From Arthrobacter_E sp044748305 (GTDB taxonomy: Bacteria; Actinomycetota; Actinomycetes; Actinomycetales; Micrococcaceae), in contig NZ_JBIVFT010000012.1 in NCBI RefSeq assembly GCF_044748305.1, forward strand, positions 1 through 64,000: DNA of 64,000 bases, read 5' to 3'. The position numbers and the translations under genes were made by a program. The notes beneath the pieces were generated by a model. That model was not told the DNA's origin and did not search any database. It saw nothing but the letters and a program-made list of their open reading frames with translations. This document shows, piece by piece, positions 33,775 through 43,086 of this stretch. How positions within the stretch are numbered: the first letter of the stretch is position 1; every line of letters starts with the position of its first letter.

Positions 33775-36042
33775 ATGAGTGGGACAAACAGCATCACCGA
33801 GCACGACGGCGCCCTGCCGCCTGCCGCCGTCGACCCTGAAGTCCTGGAAGCGGAAGGCAAGCGCTGGACGCCTCTGAGGATCGGCGTCTGGGTGGCGATC
33901 GCCCTGCTGGGCGGCCTGGCCTGGGTGATGTTGGCCCTGGTGCGCGGCGAGACCGTCAACGCCATCTGGTTCGTCTTCGCGGCGGTCTGCACCTATCTGA
34001 TCGCCTACCGCTTCTATTCGAAGTACCTGGAGAGGAAACTCACCAGACCGGATGATCTGCGCGCGACCCCCGCCGAGTACAAGGCTGACGGCAAGGACCA
34101 CGTGCGGACGGACCGCAACGTCCTGTTCGGGCATCACTTCGCTGCGATCGCCGGCGCCGGTCCTCTGGTGGGCCCGGTCATTGCAGCACAGATGGGTTAT
34201 CTCCCCGGCACGCTGTGGATCATCGTGGGCGTGGTGCTGGCCGGTGCCGTCCAGGACTATCTCGTGCTGTTCTTCTCGATGCGGCGTGGCGGGCGCTCCC
34301 TGGGCCAGATGGCCCGCGAGGAACTCGGCGTGATCGGCGGCACCGCCGCCCTGGTGGCGACCCTGCTCATCATGGCGATCATCGTCGCCATCCTGGCGCT
34401 CGTGGTGGTCAATGCCCTCGGTGAAAGTCCGTGGGGCGTCTTCAGTGTGGCCATGACCATTCCGATCGCTCTGTTCATGGGCGTCTATCTGCGGTTCATC
34501 CGGCCGGGCAAGGTCCTGGAGATCTCGATCATCGGTTTCGTGCTCCTCATGGGTGCGATCATCGGCGGCGGCTGGGTCTCTCATACCGAATGGGGTGCGG
34601 CGTTCTTCCACCTCGACAAGAGCACCATCGCCTGGGGGATCATCGTCTACGGTTTCGTCGCGGCGATTCTGCCGGTCTGGCTGCTCCTGGCACCGCGTGA
34701 TTACCTGTCGACCTTCATGAAGATCGGCGTGATCGGGCTCCTCGCGATCGCGATCGTGGTGGTCCGTCCTGAGATCACCGTCCCGGCCTTCAGCGAGTTC
34801 GCGAGCAAGGACAACGGGCCCGTCTTCTCCGGTGCGTTGTTCCCCTTCCTGTTCGTCACCATCGCCTGCGGCGCACTCTCCGGATTCCACGCCCTCATCG
34901 CCTCGGGAACCACCCCCAAACTGGTGGAGAAGGAACGCCAGACCCGATATATCGGGTACGGCGGCATGCTGATGGAGTCGTTCGTGGCGATCATGGCCCT
35001 GGTGGCCGCGGTGTCCATCGACCGCGGGCTCTACTTCGTCATGAACGCGCCGGTCGCCCTGACCGGCGGAACAGTCGAACAGGCCGCTCAATGGGTGAAC
35101 TCGCTGGGGCTGAGCGGGGTGAACGTCACGCCGTCGGAACTGAGCGGCGCCGCCGCGACGGTGGGGGAGCAGACCATCATCTCCCGTTCCGGAGGCGCTC
35201 CGACCCTCGCCGTCGGACTGGCTCACATCATGCAACAGTTCATCGGCGGACCCGGGCTGGCGGCTTTCTGGTACCACTTCGCCATCATGTTCGAGGCTCT
35301 CTTCATCCTCACCGCCGTCGACGCCGGGACGCGCGTGGCACGCTTCATGCTGCAGGACTCGATCGGCAACTTCCTGCCTCGGTTCAAGGATGCCTCCTGG
35401 CGCCCCGGGGCCTGGCTCTGCACGGCGATCATGGTCGCGGCCTGGGGTGCGGTGCTGATCATGGGGGTCACGGACCCGTTGGGCGGCATCAACACCCTCT
35501 TCCCGCTCTTCGGCATCGCCAACCAGCTTCTTGCAGCCATCGCACTTGCAGTCTGTCTGGCGATCGTGGCCAAGAAGGGACGTTTCGGCGCGCTGTGGAT
35601 GGTGGCTCTTCCACTCGCGTTTACCGCGGTGGTCACCATCACGGCCAGTGCGCAGAAGATCTTCTCGCCCGTCCCGGCAGTGGGGTACTTCGCCAACAAT
35701 GCGGCGTTCAGCGCGGCTTTGGCACAGGGGAAGACCTCCTTCGGCACCGCCAAATCCGTGGCGGCGATGGAAGCCGTGGTCCGCAACACCATGGTCCAAG
35801 GCGTTCTCTCAGTGATCTTCGTGGTGCTCTCCATCGTGGTGATCATCGCCTCCCTGGTGGCCACGGTGCGTGCCTTCCAGGCCCATCGCGCCGGTGAGGC
35901 CGTCACCGATCACGAGGATCCGGCGGTCCCTTCCCGGGTTTACGCCCCGGCGGGGATCGTGCCCACGGCCGCTGAGAAGGAACTTCTCGCACGCTGGGCC
36001 GAGGTGCCATCCGGCCGGCGCTCCGATGCGGGGCACCCTTGA
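33775..36042 (+). CDS. cstA: Carbon starvation protein CstA (pyruvate/peptide uptake)
   Basis: 755 aa with about 16-18 membrane segments. Family marks: TDRNVLFGHHFAAIAGAGPLVGP, QDYLVLFFSMRRGGRSLGQM, GALSGFHALIASGTTPK, and DAGTRVARFMLQDS. CstA proteins take up pyruvate or peptides when carbon is short. GAAGGAGG precedes the ATG. The stop overlaps the ybdD start (TTGA), so the two are translationally coupled as in other bacteria. Confidence 0.96.
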   Translation: MSGTNSITEHDGALPPAAVDPEVLEAEGKRWTPLRIGVWVAIALLGGLAWVMLALVRGETVNAIWFVFAAVCTYLIAYRFYSKYLERKLTRPDDLRATPAEYKADGKDHVRTDRNVLFGHHFAAIAGAGPLVGPVIAAQMGYLPGTLWIIVGVVLAGAVQDYLVLFFSMRRGGRSLGQMAREELGVIGGTAALVATLLIMAIIVAILALVVVNALGESPWGVFSVAMTIPIALFMGVYLRFIRPGKVLEISIIGFVLLMGAIIGGGWVSHTEWGAAFFHLDKSTIAWGIIVYGFVAAILPVWLLLAPRDYLSTFMKIGVIGLLAIAIVVVRPEITVPAFSEFASKDNGPVFSGALFPFLFVTIACGALSGFHALIASGTTPKLVEKERQTRYIGYGGMLMESFVAIMALVAAVSIDRGLYFVMNAPVALTGGTVEQAAQWVNSLGLSGVNVTPSELSGAAATVGEQTIISRSGGAPTLAVGLAHIMQQFIGGPGLAAFWYHFAIMFEALFILTAVDAGTRVARFMLQDSIGNFLPRFKDASWRPGAWLCTAIMVAAWGAVLIMGVTDPLGGINTLFPLFGIANQLLAAIALAVCLAIVAKKGRFGALWMVALPLAFTAVVTITASAQKIFSPVPAVGYFANNAAFSAALAQGKTSFGTAKSVAAMEAVVRNTMVQGVLSVIFVVLSIVVIIASLVATVRAFQAHRAGEAVTDHEDPAVPSRVYAPAGIVPTAAEKELLARWAEVPSGRRSDAGHP

Positions 36043-36296
36043 TCGCGGAGCGGACGACGACGGCCCTCCCGTCGTCGTCCGGGCGGGCAGTCGCGCGGGG
36101 CGCCTGGCGCAGGGTGCGCGCCGGCGCTTCGGCGTTCCGCCGGGGCATCAGAGGGGTCTTCGGGGCCGATGCCTATGAGAAGTACCTGGAGTATCACCGC
36201 CAGCACCATCCGCACCACGCCCCGATGTCCGAGCCGGAATTCTGGCGGGACCGCTGTGACCGTCAGGAGGGGAATCCGCAGGGCCGTTGCTGCTGA
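36039..36296 (+). CDS. ybdD: YbdD/YjiX-family small protein
   Basis: 85 aa, starting at a TTG that overlaps the cstA stop. The family signature is present: WRRVRAGASAF.RGI.G.DAYEKYLEYHRQHHPHHAPMSEPEFWRDR, ending in CC. YbdD is the usual partner of CstA transporters and may be an accessory subunit. Its exact job is unknown. Confidence 0.92.
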   Translation: MIAERTTTALPSSSGRAVARGAWRRVRAGASAFRRGIRGVFGADAYEKYLEYHRQHHPHHAPMSEPEFWRDRCDRQEGNPQGRCC

Positions 36297-36316
36297 GGGC
36301 GTGAGAGTATGGGGCC

Positions 36317-36958
36317 ATGAATGAGGAATCCCAGCAGCACGCCTCGGAACAGCCCCGCGACGCCGGCACGGCGGGACCTCATGGCGACCCGGTCGAAGGA
36401 ACCCCGCTCGAGACGGACTCCGGGAAGCCGGATGAACACGCCGAGGAGCGTCGTCCCCGCAATCTCCTGGAACTGGTGGACGAACCGGCCAAGGTCATGC
36501 GCATCGGGACCATGATCCGCCAGCTGCTTGAGGAAGTGAAGGCCGCACCACTGGACGAAGCAGCCCGCGGGCGTCTGGCGGAGATCCACGAACGGTCCAT
36601 CAAGGAACTTGAGGACGGACTGGCTCCGGAACTGGTGGAGGAGCTGGACCGGCTGTCCCTGCCGTTCCCGGAGGATTCCTCGCCTTCCGACGGCGAACTG
36701 CGCATTGCACAGGCCCAGCTGGTCGGCTGGCTCGAAGGACTGTTCCACGGCATCCAGACCGCGATCGCCGCGCAGCAGGCGGCCCGTGAGCAGATGGCTT
36801 CACAGCTTCGCCAGCTTCCGCCGGGGACCATGATCGCCCCGGGCGTGGTGATCGGCGCCAACGGCGAACCGCAGCGGGCAGCTGCGGCGCAGCACCCTCA
36901 GGACCCCCGCCAGGGGAGCCGCCCGGAAACGGACTCCGGTCCGGGGCAGTACCTCTGA
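36317..36958 (+). CDS. bpa: Bacterial proteasome activator (Bpa/PafE-like)
   Basis: 213 aa. A central helical core (NLLELVDEPAKVMRIGTM, IRQLLEEVKAAPLDEAARGR, LSLPFPEDSSPSDGELRIAQ, LVGWLEGLFHGIQ) lies between disordered, charged ends, and the protein finishes with GQYL. In mycobacterial Bpa/PafE this same C-terminal motif docks the ring on the 20S proteasome, and the core captures unfolded substrates without ATP. The match of both core and tail makes the call strong. The 20S genes are not in this window. Confidence 0.92.
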   Translation: MNEESQQHASEQPRDAGTAGPHGDPVEGTPLETDSGKPDEHAEERRPRNLLELVDEPAKVMRIGTMIRQLLEEVKAAPLDEAARGRLAEIHERSIKELEDGLAPELVEELDRLSLPFPEDSSPSDGELRIAQAQLVGWLEGLFHGIQTAIAAQQAAREQMASQLRQLPPGTMIAPGVVIGANGEPQRAAAAQHPQDPRQGSRPETDSGPGQYL

Positions 36959-36961
36959 TCG

Positions 36962-37387
36962 ATGGGCCTGTTCTCCGAACTGCGGCAGGCCCGGCGCGAT
37001 GACGCGGATCTCGGCAAGGGCCTGTGGCGCCGTGCCCATGATCGTTTCCGCCGGGGTCTGGATCGTTTTCATCAGGTGCTCGACGGCGTGAACGACGATG
37101 CGCTCTACGCCCAATTGCTTCCGGTGGCCGACGAATTGGCGGCATTGCTGCCGAGGGTCCGTGCCATCTGCGTCGCGGCCCAGGAACTCGCTCCGAGTGA
37201 GGGTCTGGACATCCCGCCGGAGCAGGCGGCCTTGCACCGCGCGCTGTCGCGTGCCGGCAACGATCTGGCGACGGCGGCCCAGGCGGCCACCATGGCGAGG
37301 CTCGGCAGCGGCGACGTCCCGAGCGTGCGCCGTCGGGCCGAGGTCGTCACCGCACTCATCGAGGACGCAGAGCGCCTGCTGAACTGA
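36962..37387 (+). CDS. Hypothetical helical protein downstream of bpa
   Basis: 141 aa, no family recognised. Almost wholly helical and charged (GLFSELRQARRDDADLGKGL, RRAHDRFRRGLDRFHQVLDG), no signal peptide or membrane segment. It starts 3 bp after the bpa stop, so it is very probably cotranscribed and perhaps translationally coupled. A role in proteasome-linked degradation is only a suggestion from position. Confidence 0.75.
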   Translation: MGLFSELRQARRDDADLGKGLWRRAHDRFRRGLDRFHQVLDGVNDDALYAQLLPVADELAALLPRVRAICVAAQELAPSEGLDIPPEQAALHRALSRAGNDLATAAQAATMARLGSGDVPSVRRRAEVVTALIEDAERLLN

Positions 37388-37484
37388 CCGCAAGCCCGGT
37401 GCCCGGCTTATTCCCGGATTCGCTGAAAGAGAACCAGTATGACGTTCTCTGGTGGCAGGGCTGTGCCTTTGGGAGGATGACGTA

Positions 37485-38324
37485 ATGAGTGCTAACCCTG
37501 ATCTCACGTTCAACGATGGCAACACCATCCCCCAGCTCGGTTACGGCGTCTGGCAGGTTGCCGACGACGTCGCCGAGACCGTTGTCGGCCAGGCCTTCGA
37601 AGCCGGGTACCGCCATATCGACACCGCCAAGATCTACGGGAACGAGGCCGGTGTGGGCCGCGCGATCGCCGCCTCCGGTCTGGACCCGAAGGACCTGTTC
37701 ATCACCACCAAGCTGTGGAATGCGGACCAGGGCTACGAGCAGACCCTGGCCGCTTTCGAGGAGTCCATGGGACGTCTCGGCCTGGAAAAGCTGGACCTCT
37801 ACCTGATCCACTGGCTGCAGCCCAAGCAGGGCACCTACGTGGACACCTGGAAGGCTCTCGTGGAGCTCCAGAAGCGTGGCCGTGTGACCTCCATCGGCGT
37901 TTGCAACTTCACTGGCGAGGCCATCGATGAACTCATCGAGGCCACCGGGGTGACCCCGGCGATCCATCAGATCGAGCTCCACCCGTACTTCAACCAGTCC
38001 GGTCTGCGCGAGTACAACACGAGCCGTGGCATCCTCACCCAGGCCTGGTCGCCGCTCGGCCAGGGTGGTGAACTGCTGAACGATCCCGAGGTGCTGCGCA
38101 TCGCGGAGAAGCACGGCGCCACCGCCGCCCAGGTGGTCATCGCCTGGCACCTGGCCATCGGCAACGTGGTGATCCCGAAGTCGGTGACCCAGAGCCGCAT
38201 CGTGGAGAACCTGGCAGCCCTGGACGTTTCGCTCGACGCGGACGACGTCCGTGTCCTGAGCTCGCTGGACCGTGGCGCAGAAGGCCGCATCGGCCCGGAC
38301 CCCGCAGTGTCCGACTTCGCCTGA
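37485..38324 (+). CDS. Aldo/keto reductase
   Basis: 279 aa from ATG 37485 behind GGGAGGATG. TIM-barrel AKR of the 2,5-diketo-gluconate-reductase/AKR5 type: Asp47 and Tyr51 (HIDTAKIYGNE), Lys76 (TTKLWN), His109 (LIHWLQP), and the NADPH tail IPKSVTQSRIVENL. It reduces small aldehydes and ketones. Single gene with its own terminator. Confidence 0.94.
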   Translation: MSANPDLTFNDGNTIPQLGYGVWQVADDVAETVVGQAFEAGYRHIDTAKIYGNEAGVGRAIAASGLDPKDLFITTKLWNADQGYEQTLAAFEESMGRLGLEKLDLYLIHWLQPKQGTYVDTWKALVELQKRGRVTSIGVCNFTGEAIDELIEATGVTPAIHQIELHPYFNQSGLREYNTSRGILTQAWSPLGQGGELLNDPEVLRIAEKHGATAAQVVIAWHLAIGNVVIPKSVTQSRIVENLAALDVSLDADDVRVLSSLDRGAEGRIGPDPAVSDFA

Positions 38325-38351
38325 TTCCAAGTGCCCGGCGACCCGCCGGGA

Positions 38352-38391
38352 ACGACGAAGGCCCCCAGGATCTCCTGGGGGCCTTCGTCGT
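38352..38391. terminator. Terminator between AKR and tRNA-Thr
   Basis: 19-bp perfect stem (38352-38370 with 38373-38391) with a minimal loop, serving the convergent AKR gene and tRNA-Thr. Confidence 0.85.
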
Positions 38392-38396
38392 ATCCG

Positions 38397-38469
38397 AGCT
38401 TCCTATCAGAATCGAACTGATGACCTTTTCATTACGAGTGAAACGCTCTACCGACTGAGCTAAGGAAGC
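38397..38469 (-). tRNA. tRNA-Thr(CGT)
   Basis: 73 nt. Acceptor GCTTCCT pairs with AGGAAGC, anticodon loop CTCGTAA (anticodon CGT) in a TTTCA/TGAAA stem, T-loop GTTCGATTC. CCA not encoded. Confidence 0.94.
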
Positions 38470-38585
38470 ACATGCCGCGTCTGGCCTGCTGGCCTGACCG
38501 CACAGGAAACAAGTCTAGAGTGCACTCCCGGCGCGGGTCAAAACGGACTCCCGGGATGTCCACCGGTGCTGTTCATGTGGGCGTT

Positions 38586-38621
38586 CTGAACGGTTCAGCT
38601 TGCCGTTGACAGGAACTGTCA
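38586..38621. promoter_or_regulatory. Two adjacent palindromes ahead of the HAD gene
   Basis: CTGAAC-G-GTTCAG (38586-38598) and TGACAG-GAA-CTGTCA (38607-38621), both perfect, 86-121 bp before the phosphonatase-like gene; the second overlaps a TTGACA -35-like box (38606-38611). They suggest one or two repressors acting on that promoter. Confidence 0.45.
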
Positions 38622-38706
38622 CGCTGAGTCGAACGACGCCGACGAAGGCTTCGTAGCGCGGTCTCGGACCTCCCGCAGGCCACCGGCACAGATGAGGAGT
38701 CGATCG

Positions 38707-39465
38707 ATGACTGTGAACCCCGTGGGCGTCCCCGGAGCCACCCTGAGCGGTCCGGCGCGGAGCTCCCGGCTGAGGCTGGCCGTGGTGGACATGTCGGGCA
38801 CCACCGTCACGGACGGCGGATTGATCGACGAAGCCCTCCAGCGGGCCTTCCGGGAGAGCGGGGAGGCGGTCGGCAGCGCCCGTTTCGACTCGATGATGGA
38901 CTTCGCGCGACAGGCGATGGGGCTGTCCAAACTCAGCGTCTTCCGGCAGCTCTACGAAGGGGAACCGGAACGGGCCCGCCTGGCCAACAAGGTGTTCGAA
39001 CAGGCTTATGACGAGCTGGTTGCGCGGGGCGGTGTCCAGGCCATCCCCGGCGCGCAATCGGCCATGCAGTGGCTGCTCGACGCCGGGCTGCAACTCTGCC
39101 TCGTGACCGGCTTCGGCCGGCACACCCAGAACACCATCCTCGAATCACTCGGCTGGATGGGTCTGGCGGATCTAAGTCTCTGCCCGGCCGATGCCGGACG
39201 CGGCCGGCCGTACCCGGACATGATCCTGACGGCCGTTCTTGCGCTGGACCTCGATGATGTGCGGGAGGTCCTGGTGGTGGGGGACACGACGGCGGACATC
39301 CAGTCGGGGCTGCGCGCCGGAGCGGGACTGGTGGCCGGCGTGCTCACCGGGGCCCACTCGGAGTTCGCCTTGCGGGCGGCCGGCGCCGACGCCGTCGTCC
39401 CGTCCATCCGGGAGGTACCGCGGCTGCTGGAAGAGCGCGTCCAGCTGCCGGCGGCCCTGAACTGA
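38707..39465 (+). CDS. Phosphonatase-like HAD hydrolase
   Basis: About 252 aa from ATG 38707 (GAGGAG 7 nt upstream). HAD motif I is VVDMSGTTVTD (nucleophile Asp), motif II LVTGFGR, and the C-terminal acidic motif VVGDTTADI; GRPYPDM matches the phosphonoacetaldehyde-hydrolase group. Known relatives split phosphonate C-P bonds, but the Schiff-base Lys cannot be confirmed and no phn genes are near, so a plain phosphatase is possible. Confidence 0.85.
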   Translation: MTVNPVGVPGATLSGPARSSRLRLAVVDMSGTTVTDGGLIDEALQRAFRESGEAVGSARFDSMMDFARQAMGLSKLSVFRQLYEGEPERARLANKVFEQAYDELVARGGVQAIPGAQSAMQWLLDAGLQLCLVTGFGRHTQNTILESLGWMGLADLSLCPADAGRGRPYPDMILTAVLALDLDDVREVLVVGDTTADIQSGLRAGAGLVAGVLTGAHSEFALRAAGADAVVPSIREVPRLLEERVQLPAALN

Positions 39466-39471
39466 AGCGGC

Positions 39472-41070
39472 TCAGCTGCAGCGCATCCCGTCGTCGGGGA
39501 CGGTGCCCTTGACGAAGTAGTCGTCCACCGCGTTCGTGATGCAGTCGCCGGCACGACCGTAGGCCGTGTGCCCCTCGCCCTCCCAGGTCAGAAGTGAGGC
39601 GTTGCCCAGCTGCTTGCGCAGATTGCCGGCCCACTCGTACGGGGTGGCCGGATCGCCGGTGGTGCCGATGACCACGATCGGCGCCTTGCCACTGTAGCTG
39701 GCCGGGGCGACCTTGCGGATGCCCGTGGTCTTCAGGCCTTCACAGGCGATGCCGCCGTACGCCATGTACTTGCCCAGCGTGGGGGAGACCTTCTCCAGCT
39801 CGGTGGCCTCTTTCTTCATGGCCTCGGGGTTGGAGTCCACGGAGTAGTCGAGGCAGTTGATGGCGTTGAAGGCGAAGGTGCTGTTGGAGGTGTACTTGCC
39901 CTGTGAGTCCCGGTCGGCACCGAAGTCGGCGAGCTGCATCATGGGGGAAGGGTCGCCGACCAGGGCGGATGCCAGGGCCTGCCGCAGGTTCGGCCAGCTG
40001 GAGCTGCTGTACAGCGGGACGATGAGGCCTGAGACGAAGCTCGCCACCGTCACCACTCGCCCGTCATTGGCCTGGGGCGGGTTTTCGGCGTAGCTGTCCA
40101 TGAGCCGCTGGATACGTGAGATCCCTGCGTCGACCCCGTCGCTGAGCGGGCAGCCGGAGTTCCGCTGGCACCATTCGACGAAGACCCGCAGGCTGCGTTC
40201 GAATGCCTTGGCCTGGCCGATGGTCAGCTGGGACTGGGTGAGGGTGGCATCGAGGGCCCCGTCGAGGACCATGCGTCCCACCCGGTCCGGGAAGAGCGTG
40301 GCGTAGGTGGAGCCAAGGAAGGTCCCGTAGGAGTAGCCGAGGTAGTCGAGCTTGGTGTTGCCCAGGGCAGCCCGCATGATGTCCAGGTCCCGTGCGGCGC
40401 TCTCGGTGTCCACATGGGCCAGCACGGGCCCGGTCTTCTGCTGGCAGGCCTCGTTGGTGTCGCGTTGCTCCTGGATCGACTTCGCGAGCCCGTCGGCAGT
40501 GCTGGGATCGAAGTACTCGGCACGCTGCGCGTCGCGTTGCTGGTCCGTCAGACAGCTCACGGGAGCCGAGCGCTTCACCCCGCGGGGGTCGAAGCCGATC
40601 AGATCGTAGTTGGAGCGCATGGTGTCACTCAGAATCCACTGTGCGGATTCGTTGACGAAGTCGTAGCCGGAGCCACCCGGGCCACCCGGATTGATGAACA
40701 GGGAGCCTTTGGAACGCCCGGTGGCAGGGATCTTGATCAGGGCGAGCTCGATGCTGCCGCCGCCGGGATTCGCGTAGTCGGTGGGGACCCGGACCGAAGC
40801 GCAGCTGGCGCCGTGTTCACAGGAACTCCACTTGACGCTCTGACCGTAGTAGTCCTTCAGCGCGGCAGGAGCCTCTGAGCTGAGCCCACCGGGCTGATTC
40901 TGCGAGTTCGGCGAAGATCCGCCGGAGGGAAGCGTCACGGTGACACATCCGCTGAGCCCGAGGGCCAGCGCGCAGAGACCCGCGACGACGGCGAGCAGCC
41001 GTGCCGTACGCCGCCTCGTGCGGCCCGTTCCCGGGCCGTTCCCTGCGCCTGCGTGCGCGTTCCGTGTCAT
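39472..41070 (-). CDS. Exported alpha/beta-hydrolase, tripeptidyl-aminopeptidase-like lipoprotein
   Basis: About 532 aa. Start taken at ATG 41070 (AGGTGA 8 nt upstream), giving a basic leader and a lipobox ALGLSGC; in-frame starts further out (41100, 41127, GTG 41142 touching the holB stop) only lengthen the leader. Oxyanion and core features: LFINPGGPGGSG, YDLIGFDPRGV, nucleophile elbow GYSYGTFLG, and the TAP C-terminal domain PIVVIGTTGDPATPYEWA..GHTAYGR. An SlpD/E-type cell-surface peptidase cutting short peptides. It directly follows holB. Confidence 0.9.
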   Translation of the reverse strand: MTRNAHAGAGNGPGTGRTRRRTARLLAVVAGLCALALGLSGCVTVTLPSGGSSPNSQNQPGGLSSEAPAALKDYYGQSVKWSSCEHGASCASVRVPTDYANPGGGSIELALIKIPATGRSKGSLFINPGGPGGSGYDFVNESAQWILSDTMRSNYDLIGFDPRGVKRSAPVSCLTDQQRDAQRAEYFDPSTADGLAKSIQEQRDTNEACQQKTGPVLAHVDTESAARDLDIMRAALGNTKLDYLGYSYGTFLGSTYATLFPDRVGRMVLDGALDATLTQSQLTIGQAKAFERSLRVFVEWCQRNSGCPLSDGVDAGISRIQRLMDSYAENPPQANDGRVVTVASFVSGLIVPLYSSSSWPNLRQALASALVGDPSPMMQLADFGADRDSQGKYTSNSTFAFNAINCLDYSVDSNPEAMKKEATELEKVSPTLGKYMAYGGIACEGLKTTGIRKVAPASYSGKAPIVVIGTTGDPATPYEWAGNLRKQLGNASLLTWEGEGHTAYGRAGDCITNAVDDYFVKGTVPDDGMRCS

Positions 41071-41142
41071 CTCCCCGGTCACCTTTCCGTGTCCTGTCAT
41101 CTGTCCTTGCCCATTCCCGCGCCCCATCTCAGCCGGCCCCAC

Positions 41143-42285
41143 TCAGACCAGCCCCGCGGCCATGCCTTCGAGGGCCAATAGAGGGGCCACATTGCTGCTC
41201 ACCAGACGCCGCCTGGTGACGTTGATCGCGTCGATCCTGGTCAGGGTCTGTTCCGGACTGCCCTCTGCGGCGAAGGCCTCGATGTCCGGCCGCAGTTCTT
41301 CGTTGACCAGTACGTCCGCGGCCCCGACCTGAACCAGCAGCACATCCCGGTAAAAGGAGATCAGATCGGTCAGCGTGCGGTCCAGAGAGTCCGCCACGGA
41401 CCGCTTGGCCCGCCGTTTCTGGTCCTCTTCGAGCCGCTTGATCTGGCCTCGCAGCGCCGGGGGCACGGGGGACCCGTCCTCCAGACCCAGGGAGGAGAGC
41501 AGCGCGCTGCGTTCGGCGGTGTCCCGCTCCGCATTGGAGCTCTCCGCCTCGTCGTTGGCGATCGCCATGAGCCGTTCGGCCATCAGGACCGCAGAGGTGA
41601 TCCCCTTCAGACTCAGGGGGAAACGCACTGTTTCGAGGCGGCGCTCCCGAGCGCCGGGATCACGGGCCAGCCGTCGGGCGATCCCCACGTGGCTCTGGGC
41701 CATCCTCGCTGCGCTCATGGCCAGTTCAGGCGCTACGCCGTCGCGTGCCACGAGCAGCTGGGCCACGTGCTCAGGCGACGGCAGCCGCAGGCCGACGCCG
41801 CGGCAGCGTGAGCGGATGGTCACGAGGACGTCGGCGGGGGACGGTGCACAGAGCATCCAGACGGTGCGAGCGGTGGGTTCCTCGATGGCTTTGAGCAGCA
41901 CATTCGTGGTGCGCTCGGCCATCCGGTCGGCATCCTCGACGATGATGATGCGCCAGCGCCCCGAGGCCGGGTGGTTACCGGCGGTGGCGACGAGTTCACG
42001 GGCTTCTTCGATGGTGATGGTCACCTTCTCGGTCCGCACGTGCCGGACATCCGGGTGGGTCTCGCCGAGGACGGTGCGGCACGCGTGGCACTCGCCGCAC
42101 CCGCGCAGGGCGGGATCCGGCTGTTCGCAGTTCAGGGCGGCGGCGAACGCCTTGGCCGCATTGGACCGCCCGGAACCGGGCGGGCCGGTGAACAGCCAGG
42201 CGTGGGTCATGCCGTCCCCTGCGGAGGCCCTGCGCAATTGCGTGACGACGGCTTCCTGGCCGCGGAGCTCGTCGAAGACACTCAT
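41143..42285 (-). CDS. holB: DNA polymerase III subunit delta'
   Basis: 380 aa clamp-loader subunit. AAA+ fold with TGPPGSGRSNAAKAFA (P-loop Lys replaced by Arg, consistent with the non-hydrolysing delta' role), zinc knuckle GCGECHAC, DADRMAERTTNVLLKAIEEP and sensor SRCRG. The ATG overlaps the tmk stop by 4 nt (ATGA). tmk-holB is a conserved actinobacterial pair for dTTP supply and replisome assembly. Confidence 0.95.
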   Translation of the reverse strand: MSVFDELRGQEAVVTQLRRASAGDGMTHAWLFTGPPGSGRSNAAKAFAAALNCEQPDPALRGCGECHACRTVLGETHPDVRHVRTEKVTITIEEARELVATAGNHPASGRWRIIIVEDADRMAERTTNVLLKAIEEPTARTVWMLCAPSPADVLVTIRSRCRGVGLRLPSPEHVAQLLVARDGVAPELAMSAARMAQSHVGIARRLARDPGARERRLETVRFPLSLKGITSAVLMAERLMAIANDEAESSNAERDTAERSALLSSLGLEDGSPVPPALRGQIKRLEEDQKRRAKRSVADSLDRTLTDLISFYRDVLLVQVGAADVLVNEELRPDIEAFAAEGSPEQTLTRIDAINVTRRRLVSSNVAPLLALEGMAAGLV

Positions 42286-42959
42286 CCTTGTCCTCCGGGT
42301 ACTGCCGCGGCGCGCTGCCGGCGCGCGGCGAATACCTCGTCGACCCGGCGCAGGATGGCCTCGGAGATGGTCTCCACGTCCTGACGGGCGTCGATCACCA
42401 GGTATCGTTCCGGGGCTGCCTCAGCCGCGTCAAGGAAGGCCTGGCGGACCTGAGCGTGGAAAGTGTCGGGTTCGGATTCCAGACGGTCCTCCCCGCCGGG
42501 AGCGCGACGGGCGCGGCCCTCGACGGGATCCACGTCCAGGATGACCGTGAAGTCCGGCCACAATGAGGCCGTGGCCCAGGAGTTGAGCTGCCGGATCTCC
42601 TCGGTGCCCAGATCCCGGCCGATGCCCTGGTAGGCGACGGAGGAGTCGATGTAACGGTCGGTGATGACGGCCTCGCCCCGGGCCAGGGCTGGCCGGATCA
42701 GCTGTTCGACGTGGGCCGCCCGGGCTGCCGCGTACATGAGGGCCTCGGTCCGGGCGTCGATTTCGCCGTGCCCGTGATCCAGTACGAGGGAACGCAGTTT
42801 CTCACCGATCTCGGTACCGCCGGGCTCACGTGTCTGGACGACTGTCAGCCCCCGCTTCCGGAGGGCTTCGGCCAGCAGGGCGCTCTGTGTCGACTTTCCG
42901 GCGCCGTCGCCGCCTTCGAAGGCGATGAACAGACCGGTACCCTCTGCGCTGATAGTCAC
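42282..42959 (-). CDS. tmk: Thymidylate kinase
   Basis: 225 aa, dTMP to dTDP. P-loop FEGGDGAGKST (residues 14-24), dTMP-binding TREPGGTEIGE, DRYIDSSVAYQG and the lid segment GRARRAPGGEDRLE. I place the start at GTG 42959 because TAGGCT lies exactly 7 nt upstream, the leaderless spacing seen in many neighbours; ATG 42965 would be only 1 nt behind that box. Coupled to holB. Confidence 0.95.
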   Translation of the reverse strand: MTISAEGTGLFIAFEGGDGAGKSTQSALLAEALRKRGLTVVQTREPGGTEIGEKLRSLVLDHGHGEIDARTEALMYAAARAAHVEQLIRPALARGEAVITDRYIDSSVAYQGIGRDLGTEEIRQLNSWATASLWPDFTVILDVDPVEGRARRAPGGEDRLESEPDTFHAQVRQAFLDAAEAAPERYLVIDARQDVETISEAILRRVDEVFAARRQRAAAVPGGQG

Positions 42960-43086
42960 CCTCATAAGCCTAATGGCCCAAGCTGAGTGTCGGCGGAGCG
43001 GTGCGTGACGGTGGATGACGGACCCGGGGCCCACATGCCGGGCCTGTCTTGCCGTGTCCCCGCCTCGCGGTCCTAGGGTGTGATCC

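Noticed and set aside
33745..35799. 684-codon minus-strand open frame
   Set aside because: Antisense to cstA; His/Asp/Gly-rich low-complexity translation.
41143..42285. Damaged P-loop in holB as sign of a broken gene
   Set aside because: The Lys-to-Arg change fits the delta' subunit, which does not need ATP hydrolysis; the rest of the gene is intact.
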